Shown here: piece by piece, positions 1 through 7,563 of the stretch | Numbering within the stretch: position 1 is the first letter of the stretch | Layout: every line of letters begins with the position of its first letter | Assembly (NCBI GenBank): GCA_034664125.1 | Contig: JAXDIG010000048.1 | Coordinates: 17,327-81,326, forward strand | Direction of reading: 5' to 3' | Length of the DNA stretch: 64,000 nucleotides | Source: JACVRW01 sp034664125 | GTDB lineage: Bacteria > Actinomycetota > Thermoleophilia > Solirubrobacterales > Thermoleophilaceae | Program-made: the position numbers and the translations under genes | The notes under the pieces: generated by a model | Database searches by the model: none | The model's input: only the letters and a program-made list of their open reading frames with translations | What the model was told of the DNA's origin: nothing

Positions 1-553
1 GCGCGCTCGAGGTAGCGGTCCGGCGCGTGGTCCGCCAGGTCGACCACCGTTCGCGCGGCTGACGTCACGGGGATGCCGTCTACGGGACCGCGAGGTCCTC
101 AGGGGCCAGTCGTTGCGAGCAGTGCGCGCGCAGCCCGGGCCGACGGCGGCGATGGGCGCGAGACACGGTCACGTGGATCCCGCCCGTTGACGCCTCGACC
201 AGCTGCCAGAACGAGCCCGCCGCCGTTTGGTGGCTGACAAGTGCGCCCGGCCAGCAGGCCAGCACGGCGGCCATCTCGCGCGCCCGCGGAGCGAGCGCCC
301 TATGGCCCACCGCGTAGACCCCGCGGTGAAGCGGATGCAGGCGCTGGTGCCCAAGTCGGGTGGCAATGGCACCGGGTCCGATGCCGGCAGCCAGTAGCTG
401 TGCCCGCGAAACCACCCCGTACTGGCGCTCCGCGATCGCGGCAATGGTGCAGTCGCGCCCGGCCCCAGCCCTCCCGATCACACTGACATCCACGATCAAC
501 CCAGCCTCGCCGCTTTCCGCGAGCCGCGTCAGTTGGCGCTCGAGTGCATCCAT
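1..553 (-). pseudogene. AbiEi-antitoxin-domain / DUF559-like protein, frameshifted, cut by window edge
   Basis: Read from an ATG at 553, the minus strand encodes a segment typical of actinobacterial proteins that pair an AbiEi-type antitoxin winged helix with a DUF559 nuclease-like domain: RQYGVVSRAQLLAAG, then LHRGVYAVGH and LVSHQTAAG. The frame stops at a TAG (80-82) directly after LAPEDLAVP, yet the expected continuation, DGIPVTSAARTVVDLAD, runs on in another frame from position 80 to position 1. One base lost or two gained near 80-86 explains this. The rest of the gene lies outside the window. The start is uncertain, since the open frame extends to 760 but the extra residues show no family likeness. 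Family-level role (antitoxin or nuclease) is not proven. A sequencing error would restore an intact gene. Between 554 and 821 I see no convincing gene. Confidence 0.7.
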
Positions 554-821
554 CGCGCGTCCAACCTCGGCACCCGACCGAGACGCGGGCGCTTTTTCGG
601 AGGCCAGCGCGACCGAAACGCCTCGACCCGCCGAGAGGACCGGGGGTTGGGTGAGTTCGCGATGCACATTCGAAGGCATGGCCCGAGACTGGCACCGATC
701 GGCCCCGCGACAGGCCAGGCCGTCGCCGCTTGTCAGCCGGTGTTTACGCGGGTGTTGCACAAGCGGCCGAGAAGTCGACTTGGCCCCTTCCGGAGGCCAC
801 CCGACCCCTGCCTGCTGATGC

Positions 822-1925
822 TCAAGCGCTCCCTGATGCGCTGACCGCGTTGCCGTAGGCGCGTACGAACCGGTTTGTGGCCGCCTCGTTCAGCACCGCG
901 GCGCGCACGTGGTCGTCCGCGCCCAGCGGCCCGCCGGGCGCCACCAGCACGCCCTGGCGGCGCAGCGCCTGCGCGAGCGCGTCGCCGGTGAGCCCGGGGG
1001 CGCGCACCCACACGAAGTTCGCCTGCGAGCGGGTCACTTCGGCGCCCAGGGCGGCCAGGGCCTCGGTCACCCGCAGCCGCTCGCGGCTGACCGCCCGCCG
1101 CCGCCGCTCGATCTCGGCGTCGCCGGTGCGCAGCGTGTGCTCGACCGCCGCCTGGGTCAGCGCGTTCACCCCAAGCACGGGCGCCACCGCCGCGAGCAGG
1201 TCGACGTCCGAGCCGACCGCGTAGCCCGCGCGCAGCCCGGACAGCCCGTAGATCTTCGAGAAGGTGCGCACCACCAGCAGGCGCGGGAACGCGTCGACGA
1301 GGCGCAGGCAGGCGTCGAGGTGCTCCTCGTCCTGGAAGTGCACGAGCGCCTCGTCGAGCAGCACGGTCACGTGGCCCGGCAGCCCGGCCAGCACCGCCCC
1401 GAGCTCATGCGAGCGCATGTACTCGCCGGTCGGATCGTTGGGGTTGCAGACGACCACCACCCGGGTGCGCCCCGTGACCGCGTCGCTGAGGCGCCCGTGC
1501 TCGGCGATCACCGGACGCGCCCCGGCGTGGGCGGCCAGCAGCGGGTAGAGCGGGTACGACGGCCACGGGATCACCATTTCGTCGCCGCGACCGAGCAGCG
1601 CGAGCGTGGCGGTCTGGAGCAGCTCCGCGGCGCCGTTGCCGAGCGCGATCTGCTCCGGGGCGATCCCGTGGCGGTCGGCGAGCAGCCGGCGCACCGGCGC
1701 GGCGTGTCGGTCGGGGTAGCGGTTGACCAGCCCGCGGGCGCGCGCGATCGCCGCGTTGACCACCTCAGAGTTGGGCAGGTCCGGCCACTCGGTCCCCGAC
1801 AGGTCGAGGTCGGGCAGCCGCTCCAGCGCCAGGCGCTTCTCGAGCTCCCGGCGCGCGCGGCGCTCGCGGTTCAGCTCACGCTCGTCGAGATCGTCGTACT
1901 GGCGGTAGTAGTCGCGAAAGCCCAC
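822..1925 (-). CDS. PLP-dependent aminotransferase, class I/II (HisC-like)
   Basis: Fold-type I aminotransferase of 367 residues. Visible family marks are GNGAAELLQ (phosphate-binding region), NPNDPTGEY around residue 161, DEALVHF at 191 and the PLP-lysine motif TFSKIYGLSGLRAG with Lys224 and Arg232. The sequence looks most like histidinol-phosphate aminotransferase and threonine-phosphate decarboxylase (CobD), so the substrate is open; no histidine or cobalamin gene is nearby. I chose the GTG at 1925 because FRDYYRQYDDLDE is a typical beginning for these proteins; the open frame extends further upstream but would overlap the preceding membrane protein gene, which ends at 1940 on the same strand. 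The two are probably cotranscribed with a 14-nt gap. Confidence 0.85.
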   Translation of the reverse strand: MGFRDYYRQYDDLDERELNRERRARRELEKRLALERLPDLDLSGTEWPDLPNSEVVNAAIARARGLVNRYPDRHAAPVRRLLADRHGIAPEQIALGNGAAELLQTATLALLGRGDEMVIPWPSYPLYPLLAAHAGARPVIAEHGRLSDAVTGRTRVVVVCNPNDPTGEYMRSHELGAVLAGLPGHVTVLLDEALVHFQDEEHLDACLRLVDAFPRLLVVRTFSKIYGLSGLRAGYAVGSDVDLLAAVAPVLGVNALTQAAVEHTLRTGDAEIERRRRAVSRERLRVTEALAALGAEVTRSQANFVWVRAPGLTGDALAQALRRQGVLVAPGGPLGADDHVRAAVLNEAATNRFVRAYGNAVSASGSA

Positions 1926-1939
1926 CCCGAGCCAGCGCC

Positions 1940-2416
1940 TCAGGGGGTGCCCGGCGCGAAGGTCGGCCCGGGGCCCTGGATGACCAGGAACCAGAACGTG
2001 AAGACCACCGCGGCCACGCCGACGCTCATGGCGAAGATGCGCTCGAGCGCCCCCTGCTCCTGGCGGTGGCCCGCCGCGCGGCGGACGAGCTTCCAGGCGT
2101 GGTCGACGCGCTTTGCGCCCGCCATCGTGAGCATCAGCGAGGCGAGGCAGCCGAGCATGACGGTGGCGATGCCGGCCGTCACGTAGCCGCTCAGGTAGTC
2201 GACCTGCGAGCCGATCCACAGCCACCCCAGCGGCTGCGGGCCGAACAGCGACAGGCAGAGCGCGAGCTCCAGGGCGAGCAGGGCGTGGGCCAGCAGGCGG
2301 TCGTACCGGCGGCGCCGGTCCGACGACGGCTCGACATCGCGGTAGCGCACCGGCCCTGTGCCGGGGCGCCTCCCGATGAACAGTCCGCCGGTATCGCTTG
2401 GATCGTTGCTAGCCAC
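1940..2416 (-). CDS. Hypothetical membrane protein with three predicted transmembrane segments
   Basis: A 158-residue protein I do not recognise. A polar N-terminus (about residues 1-38, Arg/Asp rich) is followed by three hydrophobic stretches: LLALELALCLSLFG (about 45-60), AGIATVMLGCLASLML (about 80-98) and VGVAAVVFTFWFLVI (about 132-147). It begins with GTG at 2416. It ends 14 nt before the aminotransferase gene on the same strand, so the pair may form an operon. No catalytic motif is visible and the function is unknown. Confidence 0.7.
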   Translation of the reverse strand: MASNDPSDTGGLFIGRRPGTGPVRYRDVEPSSDRRRRYDRLLAHALLALELALCLSLFGPQPLGWLWIGSQVDYLSGYVTAGIATVMLGCLASLMLTMAGAKRVDHAWKLVRRAAGHRQEQGALERIFAMSVGVAAVVFTFWFLVIQGPGPTFAPGTP

Positions 2417-2431
2417 TCCGCCTGCGGGACG

Positions 2432-4255
2432 TTAGCGAGGCCCGCTGTAGATCCGGTCCACTACGCCGGCGTACTTCTCGTGCACGACGTTGCGCTTGAC
2501 CTTCAGCGTCGGCGTGAGCTCGCCCGTCTCCTGCGAGAGGTCGTGGTCGAGGATCTCGAAGCGCTTGATCTGCTCGACCGGCCCGACGTGCGAGTTCACG
2601 TCGTCGAGCGCCTTCTGAACCTCGGCACGCACACGCTCGTCCTGCGCCATCGCCGCCACGTCCGCCCCGTCCAGGCCGAGCTTCTCGGCGAGCGCCGGCG
2701 CCTCCTCGGGGTCGAGCGTCACCAGCGCCACCAGATACGGACGGCGGTCGCCGATCACGACGGCCTGCGAAACCCAGCGGTTCTGCTTGAGCCCGTTCTC
2801 GAGATTGGCCGGCGTGATGTTCTTGCCGCCCGCGGTGATGATGATGTCCTTCTTGCGGCCGGTGATGAAGAGGAAGCCGTCCTCGTCGAGGCGGCCCAGG
2901 TCCCCGGTGTGCAGCCAGCCGTCCTCGAGCGCCTGGGCGGTGGCCTCGTCGTTCTTGTAGTAGCCCTTGAAGATGTTGGCCCCCTTGATCAGGACCTCGC
3001 CGTCGTCGGCGATCTTCACCTCCACGCCGGCCTGCGGCTTACCCACCGAGCCGAAGCGGAACTGCCCCGCGTGGGGGCGGTTCACGGTGGCGCTGGTGGA
3101 CGTTTCGGTCATCCCGTAGCCCTCCATCACCGGCACGCCGCAGGCGTAGAAGAACTCGAGGATCTCCGACGCGATCGGGGCCGCGCCCGTCACGCACTCG
3201 CGGATGTTCTTGCCGAACAGCCCGCGCACGTTCTTGAACAGCTGCTCTTCGGCGGCGTCGAAGGCCTGCTCCAGCTCCTCGGGCACCGGCTCGCCGGCAT
3301 CGCGCGCCAAGCGCACCCTCACACCCACGTCCACGGCCTTGCGCAGGCCTTCCTTGTCCTCCACGCTCGCGGTGGCGAGCGTGTAGATCTTCTCGAACAT
3401 GCGCGGTACCGACGGGAAGTAGCTCGGGCTCACCTGCGCGATGTCGGCGATGATCTGCTTCGGGTCGCGCGACCAGTACGCGATCGCCGCGCCCAGCTCG
3501 AACGTCGCGAACTGGATCAGGATCGCGAACGCGTGCGCCAGCGGGAGGAACAGGTAGGTGCTGTCGCCGGCCTGGATCACGCTGTCCTCGACGACGGCGT
3601 CCGTGATCGCCCGGTAGTTGGCGTGCGAGAGCAGGCAGCCCTTGGGCGGGCCGGTGGTGCCCGACGTGTAGATGTACAGGCAGATGTCCTCGGGCGTCAC
3701 GGCCTCGTAGCGCTGCCGCCACTCCGCCACGTCGCGCGCGCGGCCGCGCTCGCGCAGGGCGTCGAGCGTGATCGCGTCGCCGATGTCGGCGTCGCCGGGC
3801 TCGAGCACGATCACGTGCTTCAACTCGGGGCAATCGCCCTCGATCTCGCGGATCTTCGCGAGCTGCTCGGCGTCTTCCGCGAACACCGCGCGCGAGTCGG
3901 AGTGGTGCAGGACGTACTGGCACTCCTCCGGTGAGTTGGTCTGGTAGACCGTGACGAGGGTGGCGCCCGCCGTGAGGATGCCGAAGCAGGCGTGGGTCCA
4001 CTCGGGACGGGTGTGCGCCAGGATCGAGATCTTCTCGCCGGGCTGGATGCCCAGGTCGATCAGCCCGAGCGCGATCTCCCGGACGGATTCGCCGAGCTCG
4101 GCGTACGAGGCGTCATGCCACTCGTCGCCGACCTTGAAGCGCTGGGCGGGGGCGCCGCCGTACTTCTCGACCGCGAGCGGCAGCAGGTCGGCGATCGTCT
4201 TAGAGCCCGTTCCCTGGGCGTGACGGGCGTCGGCACCCGCCGTCACAGCTTCCAT
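2432..4255 (-). CDS. Long-chain fatty-acid--CoA ligase (AMP-forming)
   Basis: A 607-residue member of the ANL adenylate-forming superfamily, of the long form related to mycobacterial FadD15. It should activate fatty acids to acyl-AMP and then acyl-CoA. Motifs in order: the P-loop YTSGTTGPPKG, the adenine-binding EGYGMTETS, the hinge region TGDLGRLDEDGFLFITGRKK and the C-terminal catalytic lysine region ELTPTLKVKRN. The ATG at 4255 is preceded by a strong GGAGGGAG ribosome-binding site, which decides the start over the longer open frame reaching 4444. It is followed at 15 nt by the membrane protein gene at 2416 on the same strand. Confidence 0.93.
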   Translation of the reverse strand: MEAVTAGADARHAQGTGSKTIADLLPLAVEKYGGAPAQRFKVGDEWHDASYAELGESVREIALGLIDLGIQPGEKISILAHTRPEWTHACFGILTAGATLVTVYQTNSPEECQYVLHHSDSRAVFAEDAEQLAKIREIEGDCPELKHVIVLEPGDADIGDAITLDALRERGRARDVAEWRQRYEAVTPEDICLYIYTSGTTGPPKGCLLSHANYRAITDAVVEDSVIQAGDSTYLFLPLAHAFAILIQFATFELGAAIAYWSRDPKQIIADIAQVSPSYFPSVPRMFEKIYTLATASVEDKEGLRKAVDVGVRVRLARDAGEPVPEELEQAFDAAEEQLFKNVRGLFGKNIRECVTGAAPIASEILEFFYACGVPVMEGYGMTETSTSATVNRPHAGQFRFGSVGKPQAGVEVKIADDGEVLIKGANIFKGYYKNDEATAQALEDGWLHTGDLGRLDEDGFLFITGRKKDIIITAGGKNITPANLENGLKQNRWVSQAVVIGDRRPYLVALVTLDPEEAPALAEKLGLDGADVAAMAQDERVRAEVQKALDDVNSHVGPVEQIKRFEILDHDLSQETGELTPTLKVKRNVVHEKYAGVVDRIYSGPR

Positions 4256-4338
4256 CGGTTGCTCTCCCTCCGGAGGGTTCCGCGAATTTGGCCGCGGAGC
4301 CAGTCCGCGGTCAAGCGATTCTAGGGGGAGAGGGCCCG

Positions 4339-4515
4339 CTACGCGCGGGCCAGTTCCTTCTTTTGTGCGGCCTCCTTGAGACTGCACATGAACAGGGTCT
4401 TGTCGATCCGTCCCTGGAAGATCGGCACCCCGAGCTCCATGCACTTCGCGATTACGTCGCGGCGGTGCATTCCTGCCTCCCGTCCGAGCTCGGTGGGCGT
4501 CAGGTGGATCGCCAT
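4339..4515 (-). CDS. Small putative helix-turn-helix protein, 58 residues
   Basis: A short gene translating to 58 residues, beginning MAIHLTPTELGREAGMHRR and ending KKELARA. The arrangement LTPTELGREAGMHRRDVIAK followed by GVPIFQGRIDKT looks like the small MerR/excisionase-type winged helix in which a recognition helix is followed by a short wing. The ATG at 4515 has a purine-rich GAGGAAGAGGAG site 6-7 nt upstream, and a plausible promoter lies at 4555-4582. It sits 83 nt upstream of the acyl-CoA synthetase gene on the same strand, so it may be a local regulator, but this is only inferred from position. Codon use is less GC-rich at third positions than its neighbours. Confidence 0.7.
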   Translation of the reverse strand: MAIHLTPTELGREAGMHRRDVIAKCMELGVPIFQGRIDKTLFMCSLKEAAQKKELARA

Positions 4516-4554
4516 ATACCTACTCCTCTTCCTCGCTTCCGAAGGACTACTGAG

Positions 4555-4582
4555 AGGGTATCGGTTGATCGGTCGGAAGCAA
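4555..4582 (-). promoter_or_regulatory. Candidate promoter for the small HTH gene
   Basis: On the minus strand a TTGCTT box (4577-4582) and a TACCCT box (4555-4560) are separated by 16 bp, close to the vegetative sigma factor spacing. Transcription would begin near 4548 and give a leader of about 30 nt that contains the ribosome-binding site. Confidence 0.45.
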
Positions 4583-4668
4583 GGCTATTCGCGCAAGGCA
4601 AAGTAGAACGAACGGCCATCGGGGCGCGGCCCCCTCGCGGAAGCCCACCAGGGCGTCGAAGGAGGAGG

Positions 4669-6213
4669 ATGCGCTTGCTCTCCGCCCTGCTCGCCTGCCT
4701 TGCCGTCGGAGCCGTCCTAGCGGCGCCCGCCGGGGCGGACACGACCGTGCGCGGCACGATCAAGGGGGCACGCGGGTACACCCTCAACGGCACGGCGGCG
4801 AACGGGCAGGTGGTGTCGCAGCGGCTGCGCGCCTCGGGCAAGTTCAAGCTGCGCTTCAAGGGCCGTGCCGGTCGCGGCGCGACGCTGCACCTGATTCGCC
4901 GCGGCGGCGGCTACCTCGGCCCAGTGGTGCTGTCGCGCAAGGGCCGGCAGGCGTTCCTGGCGCTGAGCGGCAAGTCGGTGAACCTGGGGAAGATCAAGCT
5001 GCGCCGCGGGTATGCGACGCCGTTGAAGGCCGTCAGGAAGCGCGCGGTCGACGGCAGCGCGACGCGCGCCGACGCGCGCGGCCGGCCGGTTGGCGCCGGG
5101 CGCCTCGGGCTCGTCGCCGCGAAGGCGACGGCGCGCAGCTCCCAAAGCGCACCCGGCGGCGACGCCGCCGGGGCGGACCCCGATCGCGACGGGGTGGCCA
5201 GTGCCTACGACGTCGACGACGACGGCGACCTGACGCTAGACAGCGTGGACTCGGATGCGAGCGCCAGCGGCGCCGGGTTGTTCTCCACGCTCTTCCTCGG
5301 CTTCTCCGAGGCGGTGAACGCCAACGCGGGCGTCTCGCGGGCTCAGATAGACGCCATCTTCAGCGGCGAGAATCGCTTCGGTCTCGTCTTCTACTTCGAC
5401 GCCGGCCATTTCGGCAGCCGGGCGGTGACGGGCGCGCACGTGGACTGCTTCGCGCTCGCCTACTGCCGGCGCGGGGGTGGCACCGCGGTGCTCACCGGCG
5501 TGAGCGAGTCGTCGCCCGCGCTGCCGCGCGGGAGCCTCTGGACCGACTACGACCCGGACGGCAGCGGCTATCCAAACCTCGAGCACATCGACCAGGGCGG
5601 GCGGTCCGCCTTCGTGGCCGGCGTCCAGCCGCGCGTGACCACCGGGCAGATCACGCCGGGGGACACCTACAACGTCGTCTTCCGCACCAGCGGCGGGACG
5701 GTCACCATGCCCACCACGCTGTCCTCGTACTTCGTGACGACGCCGATGATCACCAACCTCTCCGGCGCAGAGCCGATCCCCCTAGGCTCGGAACAGCTCA
5801 GCTTGACCTTCTGGCGCCCGCAGCGGGCTGCGATTCCCGGAGCGGAATCGGGCGGCTACGCCGACATGGGGCACCTGCACTACGGCGTCACGATCGGCGG
5901 CGAAGGCATCTCGCGCGAGTTCAGCTGCGCCGGGCACTACACGGGCCTGTCGCCGACGCTGATGGCCGAGCCGTCGAGCGGCGTCTTCTCGGAGGAGGGC
6001 GCGAAGCTGTTCCCGCTGGTGGACTCAGCGGACGACGCCCCGCCCGACCCCGCGCGGACGCTGGCGTTCACCGTCGACGTGGGTGCCTGCCTGCGCGCCG
6101 CCGGTTTCTCCTCGGCGGGCCGCACGGCGTCGGTGACGCTCACGGCCGCGAGCGAGCAGCGCCCGGGCGGCCAGGACCGGGCTGCGCAGACAGTGCGAGT
6201 TCAGCTGCCCTAG
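4669..6213 (+). CDS. Secreted protein with calcium-type Asp repeat, unknown function
   Basis: A 514-residue exported protein. Residues 1-23 form a signal peptide (MRLLSALLACLAVGAVLAAP then AGA before DT). Residues about 25-115 are rich in beta-prone, basic segments. At 170-187 lies DPDRDGVASAYDVDDDGD, the pattern of thrombospondin type 3 style calcium-binding repeats. The remainder (190-514) has paired cysteines and no catalytic motif I can name. The ATG at 4669 sits behind AAGGAGGAGG. The stop overlaps the stop of the convergent Nif3-like gene by 4 bp. Role unknown; a surface or extracellular protein is likely. Confidence 0.8.
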   Translation: MRLLSALLACLAVGAVLAAPAGADTTVRGTIKGARGYTLNGTAANGQVVSQRLRASGKFKLRFKGRAGRGATLHLIRRGGGYLGPVVLSRKGRQAFLALSGKSVNLGKIKLRRGYATPLKAVRKRAVDGSATRADARGRPVGAGRLGLVAAKATARSSQSAPGGDAAGADPDRDGVASAYDVDDDGDLTLDSVDSDASASGAGLFSTLFLGFSEAVNANAGVSRAQIDAIFSGENRFGLVFYFDAGHFGSRAVTGAHVDCFALAYCRRGGGTAVLTGVSESSPALPRGSLWTDYDPDGSGYPNLEHIDQGGRSAFVAGVQPRVTTGQITPGDTYNVVFRTSGGTVTMPTTLSSYFVTTPMITNLSGAEPIPLGSEQLSLTFWRPQRAAIPGAESGGYADMGHLHYGVTIGGEGISREFSCAGHYTGLSPTLMAEPSSGVFSEEGAKLFPLVDSADDAPPDPARTLAFTVDVGACLRAAGFSSAGRTASVTLTAASEQRPGGQDRAAQTVRVQLP

Positions 6214-6968
6214 ATCGGGTTCGGGATCTCCACGAAGCGGTGCTCGACTCCGAAGCGCTCGGCCACGAGCTCGCCCAGCCGGCGGATGCCGAAGCGCTCG
6301 GTGGCGTAGTGCCCGCCGGCGATGAAGTGGATCCCATTTTCACGCGCGTCGGCCATCACGTGCTCCGCCGTCTCGCCGGTCAGGAAGGCGTCCAGGCCAC
6401 GCGCGATCGCCTCGCCGAAGTCGCCCGGCGCGCCTCCCGAGATGATGCCCACGGTGTGGACCACCTCGGGGCCGCAGTCCCACACGAACGGCTCCTGCTC
6501 GAAGGCGCTCGCGCAGCGCCCGCGCAGCTCGGCGAACGGGATCCCCTCGGCTGAGCGCCCCACGATGCCGATCGAGCGTTCCTTGTGCTCGGCGAACGGC
6601 TCTGCCTGTTCGAGCCCGAGCGCCGCGCAGATCAGCGCGTTGTTGCCGACCTCGGGGTGCGCGTCCAGCGGCAGGTGGTAGCCGGCAAGCGAGATGTCGG
6701 CGTCGAACAGGATCTGCAGCCGTGCCTTCATCGCCGCCCCGATCGAGCGGGGAAGGAACTCCCAGAACAGGCCGTGGTGGCAGAGCACCAGCTCGGCTCC
6801 GGCGGTGGCGGCCTGCTCGAACAGCTCGCGCTGCGCGGACACCCCGGTCACCACGAGCGAAACCTCCCCGGCGCCCGGTACCTGCAGCCCGTTGGGGCCG
6901 TAGTCGGTGTACGCATCGATCTCGAGCAGGTCGTCGAGGTAGGCGATGATCTCGTCGCGCTCAGCCAT
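6210..6968 (-). CDS. Nif3-like dinuclear metal centre protein
   Basis: A 252-residue member of the Nif3/YbgI family, which forms toroidal hexamers with a two-metal site; its cellular reaction is unsettled, and annotation as GTP cyclohydrolase 1 type 2 is by homology only. Metal-ligand segments are visible: LVLCHHGLFW (His pair, about residue 63), AGYHLPLDAH (about 96-105) and GGHYATER near the C-terminus. Length is standard for the short form of the family. The ATG at 6968 follows a TAGGCT box by 9 nt with no ribosome-binding site, suggesting a leaderless mRNA. It is divergent from the gene at 7006. Confidence 0.9.
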   Translation of the reverse strand: MAERDEIIAYLDDLLEIDAYTDYGPNGLQVPGAGEVSLVVTGVSAQRELFEQAATAGAELVLCHHGLFWEFLPRSIGAAMKARLQILFDADISLAGYHLPLDAHPEVGNNALICAALGLEQAEPFAEHKERSIGIVGRSAEGIPFAELRGRCASAFEQEPFVWDCGPEVVHTVGIISGGAPGDFGEAIARGLDAFLTGETAEHVMADARENGIHFIAGGHYATERFGIRRLGELVAERFGVEHRFVEIPNPI

Positions 6969-6977
6969 CGAGCGGGG

Positions 6978-6998
6978 AGCCTATCCCCCGGGTAACCT
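6978..6998. promoter_or_regulatory. Divergent leaderless-type promoters (Nif3-like gene and 7006 gene)
   Basis: Minus-strand TAGGCT (plus-strand 6978-6983) lies 9 nt before the ATG at 6968; plus-strand TAACCT (6993-6998) lies 7 nt before the ATG at 7006. Neither gene has a Shine-Dalgarno sequence. The spacing fits -10 boxes of transcripts that begin at the start codon. Confidence 0.5.
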
Positions 6999-7005
6999 GC
7001 CGCCG

Positions 7006-7263
7006 ATGGCCGCAAAGCGGAGCCGAGCCACGGGCGCCGACCCGTTCCTCGAGTCGCTCATGGACACGAGCCTCTACTCGATGGGGGCGTACTTCTCCGA
7101 CGAGCACCCCGACCTGGTGGACGAGGTGATCGCCGAGAGCGAGGCGATCGAGCGCGATGGCCTGCGCGCCTTCGCCGACAAGAACGACATGACCGTCGAG
7201 GCCTGCTTCGAGACGCTGCTGACCGGTCTGGCGGTGCGCTACTACAACGCGGTCGCGGCCTAG
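7006..7263 (+). CDS. Hypothetical protein, 85 residues
   Basis: Small soluble, acidic protein that I do not recognise. After a basic first ten residues (MAAKRSRATG) it is largely helical, with FLESLMDTSLYSMGAYFSDE and EVIAESEAIERDGLRAFADK. No metal or nucleotide motif is seen. The ATG is chosen because a TAACCT box lies 7 nt upstream and the open frame begins in the divergent gene otherwise. A terminator-like stem follows at 7289-7323. Confidence 0.65.
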   Translation: MAAKRSRATGADPFLESLMDTSLYSMGAYFSDEHPDLVDEVIAESEAIERDGLRAFADKNDMTVEACFETLLTGLAVRYYNAVAA

Positions 7264-7563
7264 CTCAGCTCGAGCCTCTTTTTCCGGCCTGGACGCGGCT
7301 CCGCGCGGGCTGACCGCGTCCAGTTTCTGCAAGACGGGCGTCCTTTCCTGCGCGATTTGCGCTCCCTTCGGAGGCGCATCTCGTGCATCTAGCCAGCTGT
7401 TCTAGAAAGGGCGAGCGCGGTTCAAGTTTCCGTCGTACGGTCACCTCTCGGTTGGCAGAACGCGGGTCCCGAAAAGGGGAGGCGTTCGAGACGTAGCCCG
7501 CTTCTGGGGCAGCCGCCGAGCTAGCGGGTTACCAAGCATCCTCTGAAAAGGAGTTGTTCTTCC
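7264..7563. other. 300-bp gap: terminator-like stem and long leader of the collagen-like gene
   Basis: The gap holds a perfect 10-bp inverted repeat (CTGGACGCGG at 7289-7298 with CCGCGTCCAG at 7314-7323) followed by TTTC, likely ending the 7006 transcript. Beyond it the sequence is visibly less GC-rich (about 7380-7560) than the rest of the window and contains no open frame I trust; it is presumably the promoter and 5' leader of the collagen-like gene, ending with AAAAGGAG. Confidence 0.5.
7289..7323 (+). terminator. Terminator-like hairpin after the 7006 gene
   Basis: A 10-bp perfect stem, 7289-7298 paired with 7314-7323, with a 15-nt loop, followed by GTTTC. The T-tract is short, so termination strength is uncertain. 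Confidence 0.5.

Noticed and set aside
554..821. Extended N-terminus of the left-edge gene up to 760 as real coding sequence
   Set aside because: The extra residues are Arg/Ser rich, match no family part, and the family domain begins well inside, after the ATG at 553.
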